Shown: positions 17,161 to 25,731 of the stretch, piece by piece
How positions within the stretch are numbered: the stretch's first letter is position 1
Layout: each line of letters starts with the position of its first letter
NCBI RefSeq assembly: GCF_021390195.1
Contig: NZ_CP090003.1
Location: 2,220,001-2,284,000 of the forward strand
Reading direction: 5' to 3'
DNA length: 64,000 nucleotides
Source: Flagellimonas sp. CMM7
GTDB lineage: Bacteria; Bacteroidota; Bacteroidia; Flavobacteriales; Flavobacteriaceae
Translations under genes and position numbers: made by a program
Notes under the pieces: model-generated
Told to the model about the DNA's origin: nothing
Databases searched by the model: none
Seen by the model: only the letters and a program-made list of their open reading frames with translations

Positions 17161-19221
17161 TTAGAAAAGATAGGCGATTCTTGCACCTCCATAAAAGTTT
17201 CTGTCGTTACCGGGATAAAAATAACGAGGCAGGGCACCACCAAAACTGGAGGCATTGATCAATACAGATTGAGCGTAATTCGTATCAAACAAATTGTTTG
17301 CTCCAATATTCAATCCTAGCGAAAAATGAGAAGATAAACTGGTCCGGTAGGCCAGCTTGGCATTAAAGACATTAAAAGATTCACTATCCAAGGTATTGGC
17401 ATCCGTTAGGGGAATCTTATCCACAAATTGATGGGTAAGGTTCAGTTGCAGGCCATTGGTATGGCGTAAATCCAGACCAGAGGCAATCCTATTTTTGGGG
17501 ACACCTGTTAGCGGATTGCCAGAAAAATCATTTTCACCATCCACAAAATCCACAAAGCTATGGTCGCTCAAGGTATAGCTGAGGTAAGGAGAAAGTACCA
17601 TCTTTGGAGAAAGCCGTAACGCATATTTGACATCCACCTCTAAACCTTGGTGACGCGTTTCACCAGCATTCCTGCCGATAAATTGGTCTTCGCCCACCCG
17701 TTGGGCAACCAGCAGGTCGTTAATATTCATCCTAAATGCCGTGAGATTAAGGGATAATTTCTTTTTTAAAAGCGCAACATAAGCACCCAGCTCATAATTG
17801 GTCCCGGTTTCTTGTGCAATATCAGGATTGATCACCCCATCTGGTGTTAAGGTTTCTTCTAAGCTGGGATTGGAAAAGCCGCGACTTATATTGGCATATA
17901 CCTGTCCATTTTTAAAGAGGTATTGCAATCCAAAATTCGGCAAAAGAATTGCATCAAAATCCCGTTCTGCGGAAGTGTTTTCATTTCCTTGATTGAACAG
18001 GTCTTGGAAGTTATAGTTGGTCTTGTTAAGGTTGAGCCCTAGTTGTGCCGAGAATGATGGTGTAAAAGGATAGGTGAAAGATCCAAACAAATTTAACTGC
18101 CTTCTAAACTCCCGGTTTCTACTCAGGCGATCTCCTTGTAAACTGCCATTGCCATTGTTATCTTGGAACAAGTTCTGAAAAGTGCCCCAGTGGTATTCGT
18201 CCTTATAAAGCTCTCCTCCCAAAGTGTATTGTGCCTTGCCCAAATTTCCTTCAAATTGGCTGCGCAATCCAAAACCGTTGGTAAACTCATCTAAAATGTT
18301 AAATGGGCGTGGCTCGTAGTGGTCCAAGTACGAATAAAAAATACTTGTAGTATTTTTTAGGTTCTGATTGAATTCATGTGAATATGATATTCCTGCCAAG
18401 GTATATTTGTTTGCTTCAAAACCTTGTGCGGCCAACCAATTGCCTGCAGCTCGGGTAGGGTCTTCATCAAAATCTGTTTGATTAATGGAACTTGGAATCT
18501 GAGCGGTGTAATCTATATAGTTGATCAGTACCCCCAAGCTGCCTTTGGAACTAATTTTAGCGTTGGTATTCAGTAAAAAACCATCACGATCAAAGTTGTT
18601 GTTTTGTCTGTACCCATCGATTTCAAAATGATTGTAGCTAAAGGTTAAATCAAAGTTTTGCTGCGAATGTTGAAAGGAAAGATTCTCTTTTAACATGCCA
18701 TAAGAGCCTACAGTAAAGCTATTGGCCAGTTTGGTCTCTTCAACTTGAAGGTTTTTGGTGTCCAATAATATGGCACCACCCAAATTGGCTCCAAAGGAGG
18801 TGGCTTTTGGTCCTTTGATGATTTCAATGGACCCCAGGTTTTCAAAATCAAAGGCTTCAATGGTTGATGATCCCGTGCCATTGGTAACGGGAATACCATT
18901 AAAATACAAACGAAGCTTGTCCGTGCCAAAGGGTGTTCGTGCACCCACACCTCTAATGGTAATCCTATTGGTGTTTAAAGCGCCAGAGAGAATATAAACT
19001 CCAGCCACCTGATTCATGGCGGAGGCAATATCTATAGGATTGAATTTTTCAAAAGTAGCAGGACCAATAGTTGAGGCAGCTGTAATTCCTGTTGCTTTCT
19101 TGGCAATCACATCTTCTATGAGAATAATCTCGTCCAATTGGGTAACAGAATCTTTTTTAACCTCCTGTGCAATCAGTTGTGCGATAAAAAGTGAGAATAG
19201 AATTGAAAAAAGACCTTTCAT
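17161..19221 (-). CDS. TonB-dependent receptor
   Basis: A 686-residue outer-membrane receptor with signal peptide (FSILFSLFIAQLIAQ) and a candidate TonB box (LDEIILI, about residues 29-35). The plug domain (about 45-160) shows NRITIRGVGARTPFGTDKLR, GIPVTNGTGSS, IEIIKGPKATSFGANLGGAI. A 22-strand barrel follows, ending RIAYLF with the terminal Phe needed for barrel assembly. No carboxypeptidase-like N-domain, so it is the classic FecA/iron-type rather than the SusC type. Substrate cannot be read; a metal chelate is plausible. The secreted Gfo/Idh/MocA gene lies 43 bases upstream on the same strand. Confidence 0.92.
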   Translation of the reverse strand: MKGLFSILFSLFIAQLIAQEVKKDSVTQLDEIILIEDVIAKKATGITAASTIGPATFEKFNPIDIASAMNQVAGVYILSGALNTNRITIRGVGARTPFGTDKLRLYFNGIPVTNGTGSSTIEAFDFENLGSIEIIKGPKATSFGANLGGAILLDTKNLQVEETKLANSFTVGSYGMLKENLSFQHSQQNFDLTFSYNHFEIDGYRQNNNFDRDGFLLNTNAKISSKGSLGVLINYIDYTAQIPSSINQTDFDEDPTRAAGNWLAAQGFEANKYTLAGISYSHEFNQNLKNTTSIFYSYLDHYEPRPFNILDEFTNGFGLRSQFEGNLGKAQYTLGGELYKDEYHWGTFQNLFQDNNGNGSLQGDRLSRNREFRRQLNLFGSFTYPFTPSFSAQLGLNLNKTNYNFQDLFNQGNENTSAERDFDAILLPNFGLQYLFKNGQVYANISRGFSNPSLEETLTPDGVINPDIAQETGTNYELGAYVALLKKKLSLNLTAFRMNINDLLVAQRVGEDQFIGRNAGETRHQGLEVDVKYALRLSPKMVLSPYLSYTLSDHSFVDFVDGENDFSGNPLTGVPKNRIASGLDLRHTNGLQLNLTHQFVDKIPLTDANTLDSESFNVFNAKLAYRTSLSSHFSLGLNIGANNLFDTNYAQSVLINASSFGGALPRYFYPGNDRNFYGGARIAYLF

Positions 19222-19264
19222 ATAATTTATGGGGTAATGATTAAAAATAGGATTAAAAAAGTAG

Positions 19265-20371
19265 CTACTTTTTTAGTCGGATTGTTTTTCCCTTTTTGGC
19301 ACTTTCTCTCGCTGCATCCAAAATTTCCATCACCACCATATTGTTTTCTAAAGAAGAAAGGTTGTTGGGCGGAAGGGTAATTTTATTTTTGACCACTGCA
19401 GCAAAAACGGAAAAGGGATCGTTCATGGGCGCTTGTCTTTCTTCAAGGGTAAATTGCTCTTCGCTAAAGCCATCATAGCCTTCTGCCATGCGAATACGTA
19501 AGTTGTTACGATTATCAGCATAAATGGCTCCAGTTAACCCATAGATTTCCATGTCTTTTCTACCTATTGGCCAGTTCCAAGAAGGCTCTAAAATTGCTTG
19601 AGCATCATCATAGGTAAGAATGATAGTGGCATCATCATCTACCTTGGGATTATTTTCTGCCTGCAATTGTTGGGTGACTGCAGTAACAGTGTTTGGTTTT
19701 TGCCCTTTTTTAAGCCAGGTCATTAAGTTGGCACCATAACATCCAAAATCCATGATAGCGCCTCCTCCATTATCTTTTGGATCCAATAGCCAATCCAAAA
19801 ACTCACTATTGATTCCCAGTTTGGCGGGACCGCGATGCCCATCTCTTACTATGACTTTTCTTAAATCCCCAACTTTTCCCTGATCTAATAGTTCTTTTGC
19901 CCTATGGTTGGTGGGGTACCAAGTAGTTTCATAATTGGTGAGTAAATGAATGTTATGCTTTTCGGCAAGAACTTTCATTTGCTTGGCATGCTGTAAACTT
20001 ACTGCCAATGGTTTTTCCACCATGACATGAATACCTTTTGGAGCACAGGCTTCAACTACTTCCAAATGGTCATAGATGGTCCCAAAGGCGGTGACTGCTT
20101 CGGGTTTTGTTGCAGCTATCATTTCTTCCAAGGTATTAAAGACCAAATCCATGGAATAACCATATTGTTTTGAATAGCGTTCGGCCAAATCTCGGTTAGG
20201 CTCTACCATCCCTACAATTTCGATATCGCCAATATCTTCCCGGCCCAAAATCCAATGTACATGGGTATGGGTAAGACCGGCCACTCCTATACTAAGTGGC
20301 TTTTCTTGAGCCAGACCATTGGGGGTATTCATGAGAAGACAAAAAATAAAAATAATTTCATAGCGAAGCAT
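19265..20371 (-). CDS. Exported Gfo/Idh/MocA family oxidoreductase
   Basis: A 368-residue NAD(P)-dependent oxidoreductase-fold protein. The N-terminal Rossmann domain has IGVAGLTHTHVHWIL in place of the usual GxGxxG loop. The family E-K-P motif is present (VMVEKPLAV, about residues 113-121), and the C-terminal domain has DNGGGAIMDFGCYGANLMTW. Unusually, residues 1-22 look like a signal peptide (IIFIFCLLMNTPNGLAQ), so it may be periplasmic like the Tat/Sec-exported Bacteroidota members. Sugar or inositol dehydrogenases and glycosidases share this fold. The TonB receptor follows directly and the isochorismatase-fold gene precedes it. Confidence 0.85.
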   Translation of the reverse strand: MLRYEIIFIFCLLMNTPNGLAQEKPLSIGVAGLTHTHVHWILGREDIGDIEIVGMVEPNRDLAERYSKQYGYSMDLVFNTLEEMIAATKPEAVTAFGTIYDHLEVVEACAPKGIHVMVEKPLAVSLQHAKQMKVLAEKHNIHLLTNYETTWYPTNHRAKELLDQGKVGDLRKVIVRDGHRGPAKLGINSEFLDWLLDPKDNGGGAIMDFGCYGANLMTWLKKGQKPNTVTAVTQQLQAENNPKVDDDATIILTYDDAQAILEPSWNWPIGRKDMEIYGLTGAIYADNRNNLRIRMAEGYDGFSEEQFTLEERQAPMNDPFSVFAAVVKNKITLPPNNLSSLENNMVVMEILDAARESAKKGKTIRLKK

Positions 20372-20414
20372 AAAACAGTGTTTGAATTAAGGGAATATGG
20401 TATAAAAATAGCGA

Positions 20415-20969
20415 CTAATTGTCTAGTTCCTTTAAAAAGGAGACCGTATCCTTTATGGTTGCAAATTCTTCATTAAGGTTGGCCAATGCAATATTGTGAA
20501 TTACTTCTGCACTATACTTTTCTCCTGCAACTCCAGTTTTATTGAAAGAAGCAGTGGCATCAGAAATTAAAGTGGCATTAAACCCAAGGTTGGAGGCCAT
20601 TCTGGTTGAGGTAGAAACACAATGCTCGGTTGTAAGGCCTACGATGACAACATCTGTAATACCATTGTCCTTGAGTTGCGATTCTAAATCTGTACCTATA
20701 AAAGCACTGTTGACATTTTTCTTTATGACCGGCTCACCCGCCTTGGGTTCCGTTAGAGGATTAAAAGCATTCCCTTTTTTGGTAGGGTGCAAGGGAGATT
20801 CAGGGTTTGTGGAACAATGTTGAATGTGAAACCTTGGGAGATCTTTGGCTCTAAAAGCTTCCAAAATTTTTTGGCAATTTGCTTCTGCTTGTGGATTACT
20901 TCGTTCTTCCCCATAATAGTCCACTTCTTGTAAACCCAGTTGGAGATCAATTAATAATAAGGCTGTCAT
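20415..20969 (-). CDS. Cysteine hydrolase, isochorismatase family
   Basis: A 184-residue cytoplasmic alpha/beta hydrolase of the isochorismatase/nicotinamidase superfamily. The Asp-Lys-Cys triad is visible: D8 in LLLIDLQLG, K83 or K84 in VIKKNVNSAF, and C117 in GLTTEHCVSTST, with the cis-peptide region GLTTE before it. The SDATASF strand follows as expected. The reaction is hydrolysis of an amide or enol-ether; substrate not assignable, and it lacks the lyase-specific features of true isochorismatases. Same strand as the surrounding TonB-receptor group. Confidence 0.88.
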   Translation of the reverse strand: MTALLLIDLQLGLQEVDYYGEERSNPQAEANCQKILEAFRAKDLPRFHIQHCSTNPESPLHPTKKGNAFNPLTEPKAGEPVIKKNVNSAFIGTDLESQLKDNGITDVVIVGLTTEHCVSTSTRMASNLGFNATLISDATASFNKTGVAGEKYSAEVIHNIALANLNEEFATIKDTVSFLKELDN

Positions 20970-20998
20970 TTATAAAAATTAAGCCTTAAAATTAAGGA

Positions 20999-21517
20999 TT
21001 AAAACCTGAAGCCCACAGATAATCCAGCTCTGTACATGAATGTATCCTGAAAATCTTCTGGGTTGACATTTCTACCAAAACCACCATGAATTTCCAAGGT
21101 GAATTTTTGACTTCGGGTGGCCCACTTGTTCCCCAAGCCCAGACCCAATGCTACTGTGCTGTACTCGTTGTCCCTGAATGCCAAAGGATCTGCTACTTCA
21201 TCATCTTCCCCGGTGTAATAAAGGCCAAAAGCTTCAGCAAAAAAACCACTACGGGGTTGGTATCCAAAATAAGCTCTAAAGTTGGCTCCAATTCCAAAAT
21301 CCCCATTGTAATCCGCAGCATCATTATCAAAATAAATTGTTCCCCCAAAACTAGTGTCCTCACTTAAATAATATTCGTAAGAACCTTCTATGGTACTAGT
21401 AGCTATAAAAAGCCCAGCATTAAATTTTATCTCGTGGTTATTGCTAAATGCCGGATACGCTTGGGCAACCATAAAACAACTGGAAAGTAAAAGACCCAAA
21501 AACAATAATTTCTTCAT
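20999..21517 (-). CDS. Small outer-membrane beta-barrel protein
   Basis: A 172-residue protein. I choose the ATG at 21517 (MKKLLFLGLLL) because it opens a clean signal peptide ending at VAQA; a longer frame adds eleven unlikely residues. The mature part alternates hydrophobic and polar residues in strands with glycine- and aromatic-rich turns (FNAGLFIATSTIEGSYEYY, FGIGANFRAYFGYQ, YRAGLSVGFRF) and ends in Arg-Phe, as eight-stranded OmpA/OmpW-like barrels do. No ligand can be inferred. It is divergent from xth, 127 bases away. Confidence 0.8.
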   Translation of the reverse strand: MKKLLFLGLLLSSCFMVAQAYPAFSNNHEIKFNAGLFIATSTIEGSYEYYLSEDTSFGGTIYFDNDAADYNGDFGIGANFRAYFGYQPRSGFFAEAFGLYYTGEDDEVADPLAFRDNEYSTVALGLGLGNKWATRSQKFTLEIHGGFGRNVNPEDFQDTFMYRAGLSVGFRF

Positions 21518-21644
21518 GATAATAGTGTTAAATCCAACAGGAATAATCAATTAGCGTTCCAAAAATCAAATTTAAAACATGTTGGTCAAATAGTTCAATT
21601 TTATAGAGCCGAACACATTGGTTATTTTTAGGGAAAATTTAGGT

Positions 21645-22409
21645 ATGAAGATAGTATCGTATAATGTAAATGGAATTAGGGCTGCTCTAAACAAAGGTTT
21701 TATAGATTGGTTGCAAGCCGTGGGGCCAGATGTAGTTTGCTTACAGGAAACCAAAGCCATGAAGGAGCAGGTAGATTTGTCTTTGTTTGAGGCTGCGGGC
21801 TATAAACATCATTATTGGTTTAGTGCCCAAAAGAAAGGGTATAGCGGGGTTGCTCTATTATGTAAGGAGAAGCCAGATCATGTGGAATACGGCACTGGGA
21901 TTGACTATATGGATTTTGAGGGACGAAATATACGAGCTGATTTTGGTGATATATCCATAATGAGCATGTACTTGCCATCTGGCACCAATATGGATCGCTT
22001 GGAATTTAAGCTAACCTATATGGCAGATTTTCACAAGTACGCCAATGAACTAAGAAATGAGCGACCTAATTTGATTGTTTGTGGCGATTATAATATTTGT
22101 CATGAAGCTATTGATATTCACGACCCGGTCCGCAACAAAAATGTATCCGGCTTTTTACCTGTAGAAAGGGAGTGGATTGGCAACTTCATGGATGGTGGCT
22201 TTATTGATAGTTTTAGGCATTTTAATAAAGACCCTCACAATTATACATGGTGGAGTTATAGAGCAAATTCAAGGACCAATAACAAAGGTTGGCGTTTAGA
22301 TTACGGAATGGTAAGTTCTTCACTAGAGAACAGATTGAAACGTTCTGTAATTCTGTCTGATGCAAAACATAGTGATCATTGCCCAATTCTGTTAGAAGTA
22401 GAAAAATAA
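21645..22409 (+). CDS. xth: Exodeoxyribonuclease III
   Basis: A 254-residue AP endonuclease/3'-5' exonuclease of base excision repair. I start at the ATG at 21645 (MKIVSYNVNGIRA), which matches the conserved N-terminus; an upstream in-frame start adds nine residues. Visible catalytic segments are the metal-binding QETKAM, the D-Y-N of CGDYNICH, the WWSYR loop that follows YTW, DYGMVSSSL, and the C-terminal SDHCPILLEV with the catalytic Asp-His. Cytoplasmic. It is followed by the aldo-keto reductase gene, 62 bases downstream, which has its own -7 box. Confidence 0.94.
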   Translation: MKIVSYNVNGIRAALNKGFIDWLQAVGPDVVCLQETKAMKEQVDLSLFEAAGYKHHYWFSAQKKGYSGVALLCKEKPDHVEYGTGIDYMDFEGRNIRADFGDISIMSMYLPSGTNMDRLEFKLTYMADFHKYANELRNERPNLIVCGDYNICHEAIDIHDPVRNKNVSGFLPVEREWIGNFMDGGFIDSFRHFNKDPHNYTWWSYRANSRTNNKGWRLDYGMVSSSLENRLKRSVILSDAKHSDHCPILLEVEK

Positions 22410-22442
22410 CGTTTGCTTTAAAAACCAGAAATAAGGATTAAC

Positions 22443-22450
22443 TACTTTTG
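22443..22450 (+). promoter_or_regulatory. -7 element for aldo-keto reductase gene
   Basis: TACTTTTG fits the Bacteroidota primary sigma -7 consensus TAnnTTTG and lies 21 bases before the ATG at 22472. No good -33 TTG is found at the usual 17-23 base spacing. Confidence 0.5.
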
Positions 22451-22471
22451 CAAGTCAAAAAAAATAGCTAA

Positions 22472-23512
22472 ATGAAATACACCAGACTTCCACATACCGA
22501 TATTAAGGTTAGTAAAATCTGTTTGGGAACCATGACCTGGGGAAGACAGAATACTGAGGATGAAGGTCATGAGCAAATGGACTATGCTCTTGAACAAGGA
22601 ATTAATTTCTTTGATACGGCGGAACTTTATCCAGTGCCCGCCAAGAAAGAACTCTATGCTGTTACGGAAGAATTTATTGGGAATTGGTTTAAAAAGACAG
22701 GTAATAGGGAGAAAGTGGTCTTGGCATCAAAAATTGCTGGGAGAGGTGACTACACCAAATTTATTAGAACAACAGGATTTAGTAAAGAATCCATAATAAA
22801 AGCTGTTGAGGGAAGCCTACAAAGATTGCAAACAGATTATATAGACCTTTACCAATTACACTGGCCGGAAAGGAATACCAATTATTTTGGACAACGGGGA
22901 TACAATGCCCACACCTTAGATGGATGGGAGGACAATATTCACCAAATTCTTGAAACTCTTCGTGATTTAATATCCGAAGGAAAGATAAGACATGTTGGAA
23001 TTTCCAATGAAACTCCTTGGGGGGCTATGCGCTTTTTGGAAGAAAGTAAAGTGCATAGAAGTTTACCAAGAATGCTGACCATCCAAAACCCTTATAATCT
23101 TTTAAACCGACTCTTTGAAGTTGGCCTTTCTGAGGTTTCAATGCGGGAAAATATTGGATTGTTGCCATATTCTCCTCTTGGTTTTGGTGTTTTGAGTGGA
23201 AAATATTTGGGAGGGCACAAGCCTAGGAAAGGAAGAGTAACTCTTTTTCCCAATTATAACAGATACAGTGGTGATACCGCTAATTTGGCAACCGAAAAGT
23301 ATCACAAATTGGCAGAGGACAATGAATTGAGTCTTGCCCAGATGGCTTTAGCATTTGTAAACTCAAGGCCTTTTGTAACCAGCAATATTATTGGAGCCAC
23401 AACAATGGAACAGTTAAAGGAAAACATTGGAAGTATAGATATTGAACTTTCGGATGAGGTCTTAAACGGGATTGAAGCTATTCATAATGAAATTCCAAAC
23501 CCCGCGCCTTAA
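22472..23512 (+). CDS. tas: Aldo/keto reductase, Tas type
   Basis: A 346-residue TIM-barrel NADPH-dependent oxidoreductase like E. coli Tas. The catalytic tetrad positions are visible: D and Y in FFDTAELYP, K in VVLASKIAG, H in YQLHWPERN. Features of the Tas branch are the LGTMTWGRQN strand, the TEDEGHEQMDYAL helix and the WPERNTNYFGQ loop, and the C-terminal NIIGATTMEQLKENI that binds the NADP phosphate. Cytoplasmic; substrate unknown. It is convergent with the quinoprotein gene, 5 bases apart, with no terminator hairpin between them. Confidence 0.85.
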   Translation: MKYTRLPHTDIKVSKICLGTMTWGRQNTEDEGHEQMDYALEQGINFFDTAELYPVPAKKELYAVTEEFIGNWFKKTGNREKVVLASKIAGRGDYTKFIRTTGFSKESIIKAVEGSLQRLQTDYIDLYQLHWPERNTNYFGQRGYNAHTLDGWEDNIHQILETLRDLISEGKIRHVGISNETPWGAMRFLEESKVHRSLPRMLTIQNPYNLLNRLFEVGLSEVSMRENIGLLPYSPLGFGVLSGKYLGGHKPRKGRVTLFPNYNRYSGDTANLATEKYHKLAEDNELSLAQMALAFVNSRPFVTSNIIGATTMEQLKENIGSIDIELSDEVLNGIEAIHNEIPNPAP

Positions 23513-23517
23513 TGAAC

Positions 23518-25680
23518 TTATTCTAAAGCATAAGCTCTATATTCATCACCAGAGGCCGTTCCCATTTTTCCGCCTCCACAAGCAATGACCAAATACTGTT
23601 TACCATTAATTTGATAAGTGGCCGGAGTGGCATAACCCCCTGCGGGTAAATTATCTTGCCATAATAACTTGCCCGTTTTCATATTAAAAGCACGGATTTT
23701 TTCATCCTTGGTAGCGGCAATAAATAAAACTCCTCCTGCGGTAATAGCAGGACCACCGTAATTTTCAATTCCCGAAACGGGAATCTTGGGGTCTTCAAGG
23801 CTTTCTTCATGACCTAAGGGAACTTTCCAAAGGTATTCACCTGTATTTAAATTGATGGCGTTTAAGGTTCCCCATGGTGGCCTAACCGCAGGAAATCCTC
23901 TATCATCTTTAAAACGCCCAAAACCAGAAAGGGCATAAGGAACGTCCAAAGTTGTTTTTTCTGCCCTATGGTCAGTTTCTTTTTCAAGCTTAGTTAGAAA
24001 ATGAGTTATTTCATCTATCTCTTTTTCTGAGAGGTTCGGCATACCCGGCATGGCACCTTTCCCATTTTTAATAATTGTCTTAATCGAATCGGGACCCAAT
24101 CTCAGGTTTACATTTTTAAGCTCTGGAATTCCGGTCAATCCTTGAAGCTTTCCACCATGGCAGCGAGCACAATGTATCTGCGTTAGTGATTCACCAATAC
24201 TCGTATTAGTGCCATTTGTGCCAATTGCTTTCATCTTTACAATCCATGCCATTTCATTTGAATTTACATACATGACACTGGTTGTAGGGTCCAAAGCTGC
24301 CCCTCCCCATTCTGCCCCGCCGTCTGCGCCTGGGTAAAGAATTACTCCAGTTGTATCAATAGGAACAAATTGACCTTGTGAGGTGATTGAGTTAAATTTT
24401 TCAAGAACAGTGGGAGAATCATCATTTTCAGCTTTGTCTACCAAATCATCCACAAAGGCTTTTCGGTCTGGATCATATAAATCATTTTCTGTAAGAATTT
24501 GTCTTGCGAATGGTTTTGGGTTAAGTGGTAAGGGTTGTGTTTCAAAAGCCTGTTCTCCACTTAATTTTGATTTGGGATATTGTTTTTCTTCAATAGGGAA
24601 TAGTGGCTCGCCTGTTACCCGATTGAATATAAATACGTGTCCACTTTTTGTTACTTGCGCTACTGCGGGAATATCTTTCCCATCTCTTTTTATCGTCAAT
24701 AGGTTTGGAGGGGCAGGTAAATCTCTGTCCCACATATCATGATGCACCATTTGAAAGTGCCACATTCGCTCACCCGTTTTTGCATCAAGGGCCAACAGCG
24801 AATTGGCAAACAGATTGGCTCCACTGCGATCACCCCCATACCAATCAAACGCTGCGGACCCTGTGGGAACATAGACGATGCCTCTTTCTGTATCCATTGC
24901 CATTCCTGCCCAGCTATTGGCTCCTCCAACACTTTTATAAGCATCTTTGGGCCATGTATCATAACCAAATTGATCAGGTTGTGGAATGGTATGAAATGTC
25001 CATTCAATTTTGCCCGTTAAAACATTGTACGCCCTTATGTGTCCCGGGGAAGAACCCGGTCCTTCACCAACCCTAGTTCCCTGAATCAATAAATTCTTGT
25101 AAAGGGCACCAGGTGTATTTGAAACTACAGATAATCGTTCAGGATCCCTTCCAAGACCTTCCCTTAAGTCAATGCTGCCTTCATTCCCAAAAGAAGTGAT
25201 TGGTTTGCCATTTTCAATATCTATTGCAAATAGCTTGGAACCAGAAGTAAAAAAGATGCGACTTTTTTCGTTTTTTTCAGATTTCCAAAAAACTAGCCCC
25301 CTATTAACCCCCAGACCAGAATTGTCTTTTGCTGAAGGACTAAACTTCCAGATTTCCTTACCTGTTCCAGCATTGATTGCGAAGAGCTCAATCGCAGCAT
25401 TTACTCCGTAAAGCACATCGCCAACGATTAATGGATTGGTTTGAATTTGAGTTGTTCTGCCTTCTTCAACACCGCCGCTTTTGTACTTCCAAACCAAGCG
25501 AAGTTCGCTTACATTAAGAGTATCAATTTGGTCTAGGGTTGAATAATGTGATCTTTCAGGATCACCAAGATAATGCTGCCATGTGGTATGATATTCCTTG
25601 TGACTTGAATCACGGGAAGTTTTGGTACAGTTGAAAAAAAGTATACCAATCAAAAAAAAGCAATAGATCGGAGTTTTCAC
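23518..25680 (-). CDS. Quinoprotein dehydrogenase with embedded cytochrome c domain
   Basis: A 720-residue predicted lipoprotein (signal LIGILFFN-C18, start GTG at 25680). The chain opens a PQQ-type eight-blade propeller (W-Q-H-Y-L-G-D-P, then LRLVWKYKSGG). W-docking blades such as TGKEIWKFSP, TGKIEWTFHT and TGERMWHFQM are spread through it. A heme c domain is inserted between blades at about residues 495-570: C504-x2-C507-H508 (CARCH) with a candidate axial Met in GAMPGMPNL. The propeller then resumes (DVPYALSGFGRF). This fits a periplasmic alcohol, aldose or similar dehydrogenase passing electrons from PQQ to its own heme. PQQ biosynthesis genes are not in the window. Confidence 0.88.
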   Translation of the reverse strand: MKTPIYCFFLIGILFFNCTKTSRDSSHKEYHTTWQHYLGDPERSHYSTLDQIDTLNVSELRLVWKYKSGGVEEGRTTQIQTNPLIVGDVLYGVNAAIELFAINAGTGKEIWKFSPSAKDNSGLGVNRGLVFWKSEKNEKSRIFFTSGSKLFAIDIENGKPITSFGNEGSIDLREGLGRDPERLSVVSNTPGALYKNLLIQGTRVGEGPGSSPGHIRAYNVLTGKIEWTFHTIPQPDQFGYDTWPKDAYKSVGGANSWAGMAMDTERGIVYVPTGSAAFDWYGGDRSGANLFANSLLALDAKTGERMWHFQMVHHDMWDRDLPAPPNLLTIKRDGKDIPAVAQVTKSGHVFIFNRVTGEPLFPIEEKQYPKSKLSGEQAFETQPLPLNPKPFARQILTENDLYDPDRKAFVDDLVDKAENDDSPTVLEKFNSITSQGQFVPIDTTGVILYPGADGGAEWGGAALDPTTSVMYVNSNEMAWIVKMKAIGTNGTNTSIGESLTQIHCARCHGGKLQGLTGIPELKNVNLRLGPDSIKTIIKNGKGAMPGMPNLSEKEIDEITHFLTKLEKETDHRAEKTTLDVPYALSGFGRFKDDRGFPAVRPPWGTLNAINLNTGEYLWKVPLGHEESLEDPKIPVSGIENYGGPAITAGGVLFIAATKDEKIRAFNMKTGKLLWQDNLPAGGYATPATYQINGKQYLVIACGGGKMGTASGDEYRAYALE

Positions 25681-25731
25681 AAAGATGGTTTTCTAAATAT
25701 AAAAAGATATGGTTTAGAAAACTAGTTGTAA

